Part shown: piece by piece, positions 28,505-38,505 of the stretch
Layout: the number at the start of each line of letters is the position of its first letter
Numbering within the stretch: the stretch's first letter is position 1
NCBI GenBank assembly: GCA_934680015.1
Contig: CAKUSP010000010.1
Coordinates: 1-64,000 of the forward strand
Source: an uncultured Bacteroidales bacterium
Lineage (GTDB): Bacteria > Bacteroidota > Bacteroidia > Bacteroidales > UBA932
Reading direction: 5' to 3'
DNA length: 64,000 nt
Made by a program: the position numbers and the translations under genes
Notes under the pieces: model-generated
Database searches by the model: none
What the model was told of the DNA's origin: nothing
What the model saw: only the letters and a program-made list of their open reading frames with translations

Positions 28505-30250
28505 TTATTTTTTAATACAATCCGCTACATACGCTCCCAAAGACTGGGCCATATGGTCGTAATAGTAAAGGAATAGACGGAATCCATCCTTTGAAGGGCA
28601 TAAGCATACATCACCAGATGCACCACTTGCTGGATAATCCCCCTTTTGATACCATTCTGGAGCCGCAGAAACCATCATTGAAGGAGAACTTGGATCTGTA
28701 ATGTCGTAAAATCTCAATCCAGGGCCTATTCCCCAGTTAGGAAAGTGACTGACTGCAAAAAGAGCCATAAATGTTGACTTATTGAATCTCTTTGAATCCA
28801 AACAATTAGGATTCATAGCCCACGTACCATAATGATCCACAAAATTATCCTTTCCATTTCTGTCAAAGTAATGAAGTACATATGGATCGGAATCATCTGT
28901 AATAGCAGGATCCGTATTTTCAGAATAAAAATCCAAGAACCAACCACTATTAGCAGGGTCTATTCCAGCAGGTACTACTGTTGCCATAAGATCAGGAGCC
29001 ACACTCCATCCACCTACATTACTCATTTTAAATGTGACGATTTGAGGCTCTCCCTCAACTTTTCCATTAAGAACATGAAGATATACGGCACGATTGGCTG
29101 TAGTAACATCAGCGATTCCTTCCGTTGTAAATGTAATAATAGCCTCTGTGTCGAGATTTCCTATAATCTTCATCCTATGGCCAATTCCATTTCCTGAGGA
29201 AGCGTCAAGAGGATTGACAAAACTATGGAACAAAACAGGGTCCTTCGACGGATCATCACTACGATAAATATTCATAGTCTCATCCGTACTGGCATAATTG
29301 GCCAAAAGCACATGTTCTGCTTCGTCTCCTGCGATAACATCAGCCACAGCAGCGCCAAGTTTCATTTCTCCTGCTTTAGAACCATCGAAACGATTCACAA
29401 GAAGAGGAGCACGGCCGCCTCCGACATTAACTATCATATGGTTTCCTATGCCGGCAAGTGATACGCATGTTGGCTCATTCGCTGCAGGCAACCCAAGTAC
29501 AGAAACAGGATCAAGATTGAATAGTTCCTTGAATGAAGAAGTATTTATACCACTGTCGATAAGATCAGGATCACCCTGACGTACTGTGTAGACACCTTTG
29601 CTCTCTCCGTCTTCAGCCAAAACAGTAATGGTCTGCCCGTCATTAAGATTATATGTTCCATTTTCGGTCCATTTCTTATCTCCTATCATAGATAGGGTTG
29701 CATGAGGTGACACCTGTCCAGTAACGTGCACAGCAGAAAGATCATCCTTATAAGGTATAAGCACTTCCTTTTTATCACTATATATTATACCATCCACCAT
29801 GACATCAGTAATGCTGAATGTAACTAAGTCACACAAATCAGGCAAACGGCGATCACCAGTAATTATAATCTCTTTAGAATAGCCATCTGGACCTTTGAGT
29901 GTAAACTTATTCTCTTCTGTAAGGTCTAATTTACTTAACTTAGGCTCAAGATAATAATTAGGAGCCAATTTAGCAACTATCCTTAGATCAGTGATATAAA
30001 CAAGTGTCTGGTCATCAGATGTCATAGGATAATACCATGAAATAGGAATCGCATATCGATCCATATCCGGGTCTGTCACATTCAAGGTGGCCAGCACCTG
30101 ATCGGCATATTTTCCATCTGGGAAAATGGCTTTTATGCTGATTATGCCTCTTGTGGCATTTTCATCTGGCTGCACATACTCTGGCTCATGACAAGCAGTC
30201 AAACCTAAAGCAAGGGCTACAGCCAAAAAATATTTTGCTATATATTTCAT
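28505..30250 (-). CDS. DUF5018-like surface lipoprotein (locus 2)
   Basis: A 581-residue lipoprotein (lipobox LGLTAC) with at least two Ig-like units in the first 230 residues (ending TVLAEDGESKGVYTVRQGD) and a C-terminal propeller-like part with repeated beta strands. It corresponds in position and architecture to the protein at 9738-11180 in locus 1. It is predicted to bind glycan at the surface next to SusD. Confidence 0.75.
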   Translation of the reverse strand: MKYIAKYFLAVALALGLTACHEPEYVQPDENATRGIISIKAIFPDGKYADQVLATLNVTDPDMDRYAIPISWYYPMTSDDQTLVYITDLRIVAKLAPNYYLEPKLSKLDLTEENKFTLKGPDGYSKEIIITGDRRLPDLCDLVTFSITDVMVDGIIYSDKKEVLIPYKDDLSAVHVTGQVSPHATLSMIGDKKWTENGTYNLNDGQTITVLAEDGESKGVYTVRQGDPDLIDSGINTSSFKELFNLDPVSVLGLPAANEPTCVSLAGIGNHMIVNVGGGRAPLLVNRFDGSKAGEMKLGAAVADVIAGDEAEHVLLANYASTDETMNIYRSDDPSKDPVLFHSFVNPLDASSGNGIGHRMKIIGNLDTEAIITFTTEGIADVTTANRAVYLHVLNGKVEGEPQIVTFKMSNVGGWSVAPDLMATVVPAGIDPANSGWFLDFYSENTDPAITDDSDPYVLHYFDRNGKDNFVDHYGTWAMNPNCLDSKRFNKSTFMALFAVSHFPNWGIGPGLRFYDITDPSSPSMMVSAAPEWYQKGDYPASGASGDVCLCPSKDGFRLFLYYYDHMAQSLGAYVADCIKK

Positions 30251-30264
30251 AAATTAACTTTCCT

Positions 30265-31908
30265 TTAATTCCAAGCCGGATCTGGCTGAGTGTGATTAAA
30301 TGATGGATTATTTTCTATCTCCGACTGAGGGATAGGGAATCTATACATCTTCTCCTCGAAATTCCTGACATTATCGTCTATCATTACATAAGAATATGTA
30401 TATGTTCCATCCTCATTTGCTTCAATTTTTAACCCATGGTTTTGATAATTAGAAAGACCCGTAGGGTAATCCTCGTGTGCTATTCCCCAACGACGAAGAT
30501 CCCAATATCTCAAGCCCTCGAATGCAAGTTCCACTTTACGTTCCTGCCTAATGGCTGACATTAGATCCGTGCCAAACTTATTAGTATATGGAAGACCAAC
30601 CCTACCACGAATTTCACGGAGGATATCATTTGCCATACTCTCATCAGGTGTTAAAGATAATGCACAAGCTTCTGCCTTATTCAAAAGGACTTCTGCATAG
30701 CGCAAGAAAGTAAATGGCTGACTGCTTCCTGAAGTAGTAACATCGTAAGATTCATCAATGAGTTTACGAAGATAGTATCCAGTAACTGTCTTTCCCTTAG
30801 GCTCCTTTTCAGTTTTCCAAGCAGCCCATCCATCTGTTCCGCCAATATATGGCTGAATCTTACGACCCTTCCAATCGGAACCATTGTAAAGAATGGTAGC
30901 ATGGAAGCGAGGTTCAAGTTTCTCATAAGGAGGAGTTTCAGTAGTAGTTCCGTGCCATTTGCTCCAATTAGGATATCCACCTGTAGCAAGTTCATAGCTT
31001 TCTACTATTTCCTGAGTCGGAACTCCATACGCGCCACCATTTTGCCCTACTATTGCATAATCACCACCTGGAGTATAAAGGAAATTAAACTCATGTGTGA
31101 CACCATCTTTTTGACTGAAAAGGTACTGAAGAATGGCTTCTTTACTTCCCTGTTTGAAAGCATCTGCATAATTATCTTCAAGAGCATAACCTAATTCCTT
31201 AACTTTGTCTGCCGCTGTTATCACTGCACCATATCTTTTCGCATAAAGCATAGCACGAGTGGTAAAGGCATACGCCGTTCCTTTGTTAAGACGACCATTT
31301 GATGATGCAGGGTCTGGTAAATTCTCACTTGCAAAGGCCAAATCTTCCTGAATAAGATCCCATGCTTGTTCCTCTGTTCCAAGCGGAGCATCTTTACGGA
31401 TTTCAGACAACTCCTTATAAATAATCACATCCTTGTAACGCTTGACAAGTTCAAAATAAAGGAATGCTCGCATGAAACGAATTTCAGCCTCAAGGCGTGG
31501 CTTATCAGCATCTGGCATACTGCCATATTTGGCCATATCAGAAAGAGATTCATTACACTTTCTAATAGCTGTATATAAAGTGCTCCAATATCCGAAATAA
31601 GAATCTACATAACCAGCCGTAAGAACCTGCCCGCCATAAGAAGCCTCTGATGGAATGTAACAATATTGATTATAATTACATGAAGTGTACTTCATCTCAT
31701 CAGTAAGGGATTCCGTTAAACCTATCCCTGTAGGGACAGAATTCAAATCCCATATATAACTATATAGATAGTTAATCTCATACTCAGCATTGGCAGTAGT
31801 GCTCCACATTACTTGAGGTGAAACCCTGTCAGTCGGAGTCATATCCAAAAACCCGTTGCAAGAACATAGAGCCAATGCGCTCAAAACAAAAATTGCTATC
31901 TTTTTCAT
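30265..31908 (-). CDS. SusD/RagB family outer-membrane lipoprotein (locus 2)
   Basis: A 547-residue SusD-like lipoprotein (lipobox LALCSC, GFLDMTPTDRVS). Typical motifs are AEIRFMRAFLYFELVKRY, FLRYAEVLLNKAEA, RQERKVELAFEGLRYWDL and FPIPQSEIENNP. It lies 11 bases behind its susC and partners that transporter. Confidence 0.95.
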   Translation of the reverse strand: MKKIAIFVLSALALCSCNGFLDMTPTDRVSPQVMWSTTANAEYEINYLYSYIWDLNSVPTGIGLTESLTDEMKYTSCNYNQYCYIPSEASYGGQVLTAGYVDSYFGYWSTLYTAIRKCNESLSDMAKYGSMPDADKPRLEAEIRFMRAFLYFELVKRYKDVIIYKELSEIRKDAPLGTEEQAWDLIQEDLAFASENLPDPASSNGRLNKGTAYAFTTRAMLYAKRYGAVITAADKVKELGYALEDNYADAFKQGSKEAILQYLFSQKDGVTHEFNFLYTPGGDYAIVGQNGGAYGVPTQEIVESYELATGGYPNWSKWHGTTTETPPYEKLEPRFHATILYNGSDWKGRKIQPYIGGTDGWAAWKTEKEPKGKTVTGYYLRKLIDESYDVTTSGSSQPFTFLRYAEVLLNKAEACALSLTPDESMANDILREIRGRVGLPYTNKFGTDLMSAIRQERKVELAFEGLRYWDLRRWGIAHEDYPTGLSNYQNHGLKIEANEDGTYTYSYVMIDDNVRNFEEKMYRFPIPQSEIENNPSFNHTQPDPAWN

Positions 31909-31919
31909 AACCTATCCTC

Positions 31920-34900
31920 CTAGAATGTTAAAGTGATTCCACCCATTACAAGTCTCTGCTGCGGGTAATAACCATTGTTGACTCCTGGAGACTCAGGGTC
32001 AATTCCATCTGGAAGTCCGTCCCAAGTAAATAGATTTTGACCTTCAACGAATAATCTTAACGAACCGATACCTACCAACTCCGTAACTTTCTTAGGAAGC
32101 GTATAACCAAGCTGGGCAGTCTTTAAGCGAAGGTATTTTCCGTCCCTAATCCAGAAAGTTGAACCTACACCATTATCTCCACCATGTGTAGTGGTAGAAA
32201 GTGTAAGACGAGGATATGTGCCTTCCTTATTATATTCAGAATATGCGCCTTGAACAAGATATAGAGGAGAGTTTCCACCCTCTTTGAAGGTCTGTGTCCA
32301 GATTGTATTGTCATCATATCCATTGTAATATGTTCCAGTTAAAGAAACATTGAAAAGAGCTCCTCCTGTAAACTGTGCATTGAAATCAAATCCATTCCAA
32401 GTAAAATTAAGGTTAAGTCCGTAAGTTAAACGAGGACGGTTACTGAGCCCAAAATACCCGCGGTCATCATTATCGACAACACCATCGCCATTTATATCTA
32501 CATACTTAATATCTCCTACATTAGGCCTTGTCCCGTACCATGCACTATTGTCAATTTCTTCTTCACTGCGGAAAAGCCCGTCTGCCTTCCAGCACATAAA
32601 GCTGCCGTATTGCGTACCTACTACCCTTTGGTAATCAATAATATTAGGCGAATCCTGGTACTTTATCCAACGTGTACTTGAATATGTAAGACTAGCCGTA
32701 ACATCGTACCAGAATGGTTTCCCGAAAAGATCAAAATGATTACGATGTGTCAAGAGAATATCAACACCTTTTGAATCAATTGCGTTATAATTGGCCCATG
32801 TCGAATAGTAGCCACCCATTGAAGGAGGATAGCCCGAACTTTGGTAAGTCAGCATGTCATAGGTGTAATTGTAGAAGCCATCAATTTCAGCACCTAAAAG
32901 TCCATCCCACATAGTAAGATCGAAGCCCACATTATAACTTAAAGTCTTTTCCCATGTAAGGTCTGTATTTGCAACTCCAGTAGTAGTATAAGAAGGGAAC
33001 ATTCCGTTAGGGTACACCACATTTATAGATTTTCCATAAGAGCTCAAGAACATATATTCACTTACAGAATCATTACCGAGAAGACCGACAGAAGCGCGAA
33101 GTTTTAGATCATCTACCACATCTTGATTCTGCATGAAAGGCTCTTTAGAAATACGCCACCCAAGCGAAGCTGAAGGGAAGAAACCCCAACGATTCTTCGT
33201 CATTCCTGCAAATTTATATGATCCGTCATAACGGCCTGTAAATTCAGCGAGATAGCGTTCATCCCAGTCGTAACGAAGACGGCCTACATAACCAGCACTG
33301 CGTGAAGCACTACTCCACCCACCTACTGGACTATTTGTCGGAATACCATTTGAAAGTTCAGGAAGTTCAGTAAATGGAAGAGACTTTACATAAGCCGAAA
33401 GTCCATTACCCTTATACTGACGAGCTTCAGCGAGTAAGAGAGCATCTACATTATGCTTTCCGAAGCTTCTTATAAAACTTGAACTAATCTGGCCCACAGC
33501 CTGTTGTGAGAAAGTCACTCCCTCTCCGAGGTTATTGACATTATCACTAATATGTGGATTATCCGTTCTCTTAGACCACACCCAATTCCCTTCAGAATCC
33601 TTACTGTGCCACATCATTGTATATGGTTTGCTCAAATTCTTATTATAGCTCAAAGAATAGTCAAATGAGCCTGAAGCCTTAAAACTCAAGCCTTTGATAA
33701 AAGGAACACGGTAATTTAAGGAAGCATTGGCAGACATACCTGCCGCACGGGTCTCTTTATAACCAGATTCATAAATAGCCGCAAGTGGGCTCACGAGCAT
33801 ACTCTGGTTGTTTTGTTTAGCACCTGTATAATACCCTTCATATTTAACCGGAAGATATGGGTGCATTTGTACCGCCTGACGACCAATTGAGAACCAACCC
33901 ACTTCGTAACCAGCATCACTATCGGAACCCCCTGAAAGGAAAGCTGGAGTATGACGATTAGACATCACTCCGCTTACGCCAAGTTTAAAATCAAGATTCT
34001 TAGCAATTTCACTTTCAAGATTAGCTCTAATATTATATCTCTTGTAATAGAAATTATCGATATTACCTTGCTGATCCATGTAACCGAAGGAAGCGAAATA
34101 ACGATGCTTATCTGTTCCACCCTGAACGGTAACATTGTGCTTTTGGTTAGAGCCCGTCCCGAAAATGAGATCTATATAATCTACATTATCCCAACCATCA
34201 TTAGGATCTCCATTTGTAATCTTCTCTATTACTTCTTTCGAGAAATAAGGAGTATAATCCTCTGGGCTTGAAATTTCGCCATTGGCCAATTTATCCATCA
34301 TTTCAGCCACATTGTAATACCTGGCAAACTCCTCACCATTCATAAATTGTGGGAAATTGGCATTCATCGAAGCACCAAATGAGGCGTTGTAAGTAATTTT
34401 CGCATCTCCTTTCTCTCCCTTCTTTGTAGTGATAATTATAACACCACCAGCGGCAGAGAATCCATAGACAGCAGCGGATGCACCATCTTTAAGAACAGAA
34501 ACACTCTCAATATCCGAAGGATCAATATCATTAATATTGTCTACCGGGAAGCCATCTACGATGTAACTAACTCCGTAAACAGAGCCACGAATACGTAGAC
34601 TCGCTTGATCTAGACCAGGTTCTCCTGATTCCTGAACTGAAGATATACCAGGAAGACGTCCTGCAAGTACTTGGCTGACATTAGTAGCCGGAGCTTTCAA
34701 AAGTTCATCTCCCTTTATGGCAGACACGGCACTGGTTATGGAAGATTTCTTTTGTTGTCCATAACCCACAATGACAGCATCCTCAAGAAAAAGATTGTCT
34801 TCTTCGAGCATGACATCAAGACGTTTCTGCCCATTGTAAACTTTTGACACTTTCGTGTAACCTAAAAAATAGAATTCGATGGTCTCACCTTTCACGACAG

Positions 34901-35087
34901 AAATTCTGTAATTTCCGTCTCCATCAGAAATGTCACCACCCTTCAACTGCCCATTTTCAAGGACAGAAATAGTAACTCCTGGAAGAGGCTGACCATTCGT
35001 GTCGGAAATAGTTCCTGTCAATTTCGACTGTGCGAAAACTGTGACACATGAAACTAAAAAAGCCACGAAGGCATAATAGAATCGCAT
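31920..35087 (-). CDS. SusC/RagA family TonB-dependent outer-membrane transporter (locus 2)
   Basis: A 1055-residue SusC-like protein: signal peptide, CarboxypepD_reg-like domain (LTGTISDTNGQPLPGVTISV), plug (AVIVGYGQQKKSS, SVLKDGASAAVYGFSAAGGV) and barrel ending GGITLTF. It is the first gene of locus 2. Its promoter overlaps the terminator of the ribosomal operon. The plug motif FSAAGGV replaces the more common VRGANGV seen in locus 1. Confidence 0.95.
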   Translation of the reverse strand: MRFYYAFVAFLVSCVTVFAQSKLTGTISDTNGQPLPGVTISVLENGQLKGGDISDGDGNYRISVVKGETIEFYFLGYTKVSKVYNGQKRLDVMLEEDNLFLEDAVIVGYGQQKKSSITSAVSAIKGDELLKAPATNVSQVLAGRLPGISSVQESGEPGLDQASLRIRGSVYGVSYIVDGFPVDNINDIDPSDIESVSVLKDGASAAVYGFSAAGGVIIITTKKGEKGDAKITYNASFGASMNANFPQFMNGEEFARYYNVAEMMDKLANGEISSPEDYTPYFSKEVIEKITNGDPNDGWDNVDYIDLIFGTGSNQKHNVTVQGGTDKHRYFASFGYMDQQGNIDNFYYKRYNIRANLESEIAKNLDFKLGVSGVMSNRHTPAFLSGGSDSDAGYEVGWFSIGRQAVQMHPYLPVKYEGYYTGAKQNNQSMLVSPLAAIYESGYKETRAAGMSANASLNYRVPFIKGLSFKASGSFDYSLSYNKNLSKPYTMMWHSKDSEGNWVWSKRTDNPHISDNVNNLGEGVTFSQQAVGQISSSFIRSFGKHNVDALLLAEARQYKGNGLSAYVKSLPFTELPELSNGIPTNSPVGGWSSASRSAGYVGRLRYDWDERYLAEFTGRYDGSYKFAGMTKNRWGFFPSASLGWRISKEPFMQNQDVVDDLKLRASVGLLGNDSVSEYMFLSSYGKSINVVYPNGMFPSYTTTGVANTDLTWEKTLSYNVGFDLTMWDGLLGAEIDGFYNYTYDMLTYQSSGYPPSMGGYYSTWANYNAIDSKGVDILLTHRNHFDLFGKPFWYDVTASLTYSSTRWIKYQDSPNIIDYQRVVGTQYGSFMCWKADGLFRSEEEIDNSAWYGTRPNVGDIKYVDINGDGVVDNDDRGYFGLSNRPRLTYGLNLNFTWNGFDFNAQFTGGALFNVSLTGTYYNGYDDNTIWTQTFKEGGNSPLYLVQGAYSEYNKEGTYPRLTLSTTTHGGDNGVGSTFWIRDGKYLRLKTAQLGYTLPKKVTELVGIGSLRLFVEGQNLFTWDGLPDGIDPESPGVNNGYYPQQRLVMGGITLTF

Positions 35088-35116
35088 ATAATTTTAGTGT
35101 TAAATATTTTATGTAG

Positions 35117-35148
35117 CGAAAATATATAAAAAAAGTGGACTTTACAAA
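35117..35148 (-). promoter_or_regulatory. Promoter of locus 2 susC, overlapping the ribosomal-operon terminator
   Basis: On the minus strand, TTTG (35148-35145) lies in the loop of the terminator hairpin, followed by a 20-base spacer and TATTTTCG (35124-35117), a one-mismatch -7 box. The susC ATG is 29 bases downstream. Confidence 0.5.
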
Positions 35149-35163
35149 AATAAAGTCCACTTT
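35128..35163 (-). terminator. Intrinsic terminator of the ribosomal protein operon
   Basis: A perfect 13-bp stem (AAAGTGGACTTTA with TAAAGTCCACTTT) around a 6-nt loop, followed on the minus strand by TTTT. It lies 25 bases behind rplQ. Confidence 0.85.
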
Positions 35164-35188
35164 AATGACACAAATGTGTAATTTTTTG

Positions 35189-35677
35189 TTACTCTGCCTT
35201 TTCAGCTTCTGGTGTTTGCTCTACCGCAGGTGTTTCTGCAATAGTGGCCTCTGCTTTTTTAGTACTTCTACGTGTAGTCTTCTTCGCAGCTTTCTTAGTC
35301 GTTCCACTAAGTGCAGCTTCATTAAAATCTACTAGTTCGATAAGTGCCATTTCAGCTGCATCGCCAGGACGAAATCCTACATGTAAGACACGAGTGTAGC
35401 CACCTGGACGCTGCTCTATCTTAGGGGCAACAACACGGAAAAGTTCTGTAACTGCCTCTTTGTTCTTTAGATAACTGAAAACAATACGACGCGAGTGTGT
35501 AGTATCCTCTTTTGACTTAGTGATAAGAGGCTCAACATAACTTTGGAGTGCTTTCGCCTTAGCTACTGTCGTGGTAATTCTCTTCTTGAGAATAAGCGAA
35601 CAAGCCAAATTTGAAAGAAGAGCCTTGCGATGTCCGCTCTGGCGTCCCAGATGATTAATTGATTTATTATGTCTCAT
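35189..35677 (-). CDS. rplQ: Ribosomal protein L17
   Basis: A 162-residue L17 of the large subunit, last gene of the operon. The start [20 protein letters not shown] is typical. The core ends near residue 120. The remainder is a Lys/Ala/Thr-rich then Glu-rich tail ([18 protein letters not shown]) often found in Bacteroidetes L17 and absent from shorter homologues. It follows rpoA by 3 bases. Confidence 0.97.
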   Translation of the reverse strand: MRHNKSINHLGRQSGHRKALLSNLACSLILKKRITTTVAKAKALQSYVEPLITKSKEDTTHSRRIVFSYLKNKEAVTELFRVVAPKIEQRPGGYTRVLHVGFRPGDAAEMALIELVDFNEAALSGTTKKAAKKTTRRSTKKAEATIAETPAVEQTPEAEKAE

Positions 35678-35680
35678 CTT

Positions 35681-36688
35681 TTATATGTTCTTTTTCTTTG
35701 GTTCAATATTATATGCTGTAACATCCATCCCGAACGAAAGTTTATTCTGAGATACTAGCATATCGATTTCATTTAGAGATTTACGCCCGAAGTTACGGAA
35801 CTTCATAAGTTCAGCGCGGCTATAGGATACTAGATCTGCAAATGTATCTATATCTGCCGCTTTTAGGCAATTAAATGCTCTTACTGAAAGTCCGACATCT
35901 GAAAGTTTTGTCAAAAGAAGATGTCTTATACGAAGACTTTCCTCGTCAAGTTCTTTGCTATTTGACTCAACTACATTATCTACTGATACTTTCTTATCGT
36001 CCGTAAATAATCTAAAATGATATATAAGGATGTTAGCAGCATCCTGAAGAGCTTCATCTGGAGAAATGGAGCCATCGGTGACCACTTCAAGATTTAATTT
36101 CTCGTAGTCTGTCTTCTGCTCTACACGCCAGTTTTCAACTGTCCAGTTTACTTTACGGATAGGAGTATAGATCGCATCTACAGGAATGGTTCCGATAGGA
36201 GCATTGTCATCTCTCATCTCATCAGCAGGGACAAAGCCACGGCCTTTTGTAATCACAAGAGAGATTTCCAACTTAACTGATGGTTCGAGAGAGCAGATGT
36301 GCTGCTGAGGATTCAACACCACGAAAGAAGACAATCCCTTGGAGATATCCTCTGCCGTAAACTCATGCTTACCGCTAATGACGACATTTGCTGTCTCAGT
36401 CTCGACACCTTCAACCATTCTCTTAAAACGTACTTGTTTAAGATTCAGGATTATATCCTGCATGCCTTCTATTACGCCAGGAATAGTCTGAAACTCCTGT
36501 GATACACCGGAGATCTTTATCTGACTGATCGCAAAACCCTCCAAAGAAGCGAGCAAGATGCGACGAAGAGCGTTACCTATGGTCTGGCCGTATCCTGGCT
36601 CAAGTGGACAGAATTCGAAACGACCTACGGTATCAGTGCCTTCGAGCATGATCACCTTGTCAGGTTTTTGAAATGCTAAGATTGCCAT
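35681..36688 (-). CDS. rpoA: RNA polymerase alpha subunit
   Basis: A 335-residue alpha subunit. The N-terminal dimerisation and assembly domain has EPGYGQTIGNALRRILLASL. The C-terminal domain has LLTKLSDVGLSVRAFNCLKAADI and MKFRNFGRKSLNEI, the helix-hairpin-helix part that contacts DNA and regulators. It is full length, in the normal place between rpsD and rplQ. Confidence 0.98.
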   Translation of the reverse strand: MAILAFQKPDKVIMLEGTDTVGRFEFCPLEPGYGQTIGNALRRILLASLEGFAISQIKISGVSQEFQTIPGVIEGMQDIILNLKQVRFKRMVEGVETETANVVISGKHEFTAEDISKGLSSFVVLNPQQHICSLEPSVKLEISLVITKGRGFVPADEMRDDNAPIGTIPVDAIYTPIRKVNWTVENWRVEQKTDYEKLNLEVVTDGSISPDEALQDAANILIYHFRLFTDDKKVSVDNVVESNSKELDEESLRIRHLLLTKLSDVGLSVRAFNCLKAADIDTFADLVSYSRAELMKFRNFGRKSLNEIDMLVSQNKLSFGMDVTAYNIEPKKKNI

Positions 36689-36710
36689 ATTCTATAAGGT
36701 GTTAAATGTT

Positions 36711-37313
36711 CTACTTAGAGTACAGATCGACGATTAACTGTTCGTTAATATTCTCAGGGACCTCAGCACGTACAGGAACATTAAGGAACCTTCCCGTCAA
36801 TGCCTTATTATCGAATTCAATCCAAGAATACTTTGTGGTACTTGCCACAGCAGCTTGGATTACTTCAAGGCTCTTTGATCTCTCACGAACGGCGATAACA
36901 TCACCTGCCTTAACTTGAACAGATGGAATATTGCATACTGTTCCATTAAGAGTAATGTGCTGATGGCTAACAAGCTGACGAGCAGCAGCTCTAGTAGGAG
37001 CTATACCCATACGATAAACCACGTTATCAAGGCGGCTTTCAAGAAGCAAAATAAGGTTTTCACCCTTCTGCCCACTTAAGCGACAAGCCTTTAGATAAGT
37101 GTTATGGAACTGACGCTCTAGAACGCCATACATATACTTAACCTTCTGCTTCTCCTTAAGCTGGTTACCATACTCTTTTGATTTTTTACGTTTTGCGGCT
37201 AGACCATGCTGTCCTGGAGGGAAGTTTCTCTTCTCAAAATACTTATCACCTCCATAGATAGGTTCACCGAATTTACGTGCAATTTTGGTACTAGGACCGG
37301 TATATCTTGCCAT
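36711..37313 (-). CDS. rpsD: Ribosomal protein S4
   Basis: A 200-residue S4 with [19 protein letters not shown] at the start and an S4 RNA-binding domain ([20 protein letters not shown], then [11 protein letters not shown]). It starts 30S assembly by binding 16S rRNA. The N-terminal Cys zinc cluster of some S4 proteins is absent. Confidence 0.98.
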   Translation of the reverse strand: MARYTGPSTKIARKFGEPIYGGDKYFEKRNFPPGQHGLAAKRKKSKEYGNQLKEKQKVKYMYGVLERQFHNTYLKACRLSGQKGENLILLLESRLDNVVYRMGIAPTRAAARQLVSHQHITLNGTVCNIPSVQVKAGDVIAVRERSKSLEVIQAAVASTTKYSWIEFDNKALTGRFLNVPVRAEVPENINEQLIVDLYSK

Positions 37314-37332
37314 AATACTTAACCTTTAAAAA

Positions 37333-37719
37333 TTAAACTTTACGACGACCTTTAGGACGACATCCGTTATGAGGCATAGGAGTCACATCGATAATTTCTG
37401 TAACAGTTATACCTGCATTATTGATGGTGCGGATAGCAGACTCACGACCTGCACCCGGTCCTTTCACATATACCTTTACCTTGCGAAGACCTGCGTCGAA
37501 TGCTGTCTTTGCGGCATCCTCAGCTGCCATTTGAGCAGCATAAGGAGTATTCTTTTTGCTTCCTCTGAAGCCACATTTGCCTGCTGAACCCCAGCTAATA
37601 ACCTGACCCTGGGCGTTTGTAAGCGAAACGATGACATTGTTGAAGGTTGATGAAACATGGGCCTCGCCATTAGCTTCAACCTTGACAACTCGTTTAGATG
37701 TTGTAGTTTTCTTTGCCAT
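37333..37719 (-). CDS. rpsK: Ribosomal protein S11
   Basis: A 128-residue S11 of the small subunit platform: [32 protein letters not shown] and the conserved end [18 protein letters not shown]. Normal length. Confidence 0.98.
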   Translation of the reverse strand: MAKKTTTSKRVVKVEANGEAHVSSTFNNVIVSLTNAQGQVISWGSAGKCGFRGSKKNTPYAAQMAAEDAAKTAFDAGLRKVKVYVKGPGAGRESAIRTINNAGITVTEIIDVTPMPHNGCRPKGRRKV

Positions 37720-37732
37720 AATTCATCAATCT

Positions 37733-38110
37733 TTACTTAGTTGCCTTCTTCTTGTTTGCAACTGTCTTCTTCTTACCCTTTCTTGTGCGGGCATTGTTCT
37801 TGGTACTTTGACCACGGACAGGTAGGCCACTACGATGGCGGATTCCGCGGTAGCATCCTATATCCATAAGACGCTTGATGTCCATCTGGATAGATGAACG
37901 AAGTTCACCCTCGATCCTATATTCTGCTGCGATTTCTGCACGGATTGCAGCCACTTGGGCATCATCCCAATCGCCCACCTTGATTGATGGATCGATACCG
38001 CACTTATTCAGAATCTTCTTGGCAGAAGAACGACCGATTCCGAAGATATAGGTGAGACCTATCTCTCCCTGTTTGTTGTTTGGTAAATCAACACCGGCTA
38101 TACGTGCCAT
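37733..38110 (-). CDS. rpsM: Ribosomal protein S13
   Basis: A 125-residue S13 located at the head of the small subunit: [34 protein letters not shown], and [20 protein letters not shown] followed by a Lys-rich tail. Normal length. Confidence 0.98.
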   Translation of the reverse strand: MARIAGVDLPNNKQGEIGLTYIFGIGRSSAKKILNKCGIDPSIKVGDWDDAQVAAIRAEIAAEYRIEGELRSSIQMDIKRLMDIGCYRGIRHRSGLPVRGQSTKNNARTRKGKKKTVANKKKATK

Positions 38111-38146
38111 AATTATAATTAATTTTTAGTTTATACTTTTAAACTA

Positions 38147-38263
38147 TTATCCTTGACGCATCTTGAACTTAGGGTTCTTCTTGCAGATCACGTAAAGACG
38201 ACCTTTACGACGAACGATCTTGCAATCCTCGCTGCGCTTCTTGATGGATGTCTTGACTTTCAT
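38147..38263 (-). CDS. rpmJ: Ribosomal protein L36
   Basis: A 38-residue L36 read directly from the minus strand: it opens [20 protein letters not shown] and ends NPKFKMRQG. Two Cys (14 and 27) are seen, but the full four-ligand zinc site of C+ L36 is not, so this is a zinc-independent or reduced form. It sits between infA and rpsM, the usual place. Confidence 0.95.
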   Translation of the reverse strand: MKVKTSIKKRSEDCKIVRRKGRLYVICKKNPKFKMRQG

Positions 38264-38274
38264 ATTACTGAATT

Positions 38275-38493
38275 TTATTTATATCTGAAAGATATTCTTC
38301 CTTTGGTCAAATCATAAGGAGAGATTTCAACTCTCACCTTGTCTCCTAGAAGGATATGGATAAAGTTCATTCTCATCTTTCCCGAGATGTTGCATAGAAG
38401 AACATGCCCATTCTCCAATTCAACTTTGAACATTGCATTGGGAAGTGTTTCTATAACTCTTCCATCTTGCTCTATTGCTACTTGTTTCGACAT
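38275..38493 (-). CDS. infA: Translation initiation factor IF-1
   Basis: A 72-residue IF-1 with an OB/S1-like fold: [22 protein letters not shown] core ([20 protein letters not shown]), [20 protein letters not shown] and a C-terminal GRISFRYK. It binds the 30S A-site during initiation. Normal length. Confidence 0.97.
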   Translation of the reverse strand: MSKQVAIEQDGRVIETLPNAMFKVELENGHVLLCNISGKMRMNFIHILLGDKVRVEISPYDLTKGRISFRYK

Positions 38494-38505
38494 TGAAATA
38501 TCACT

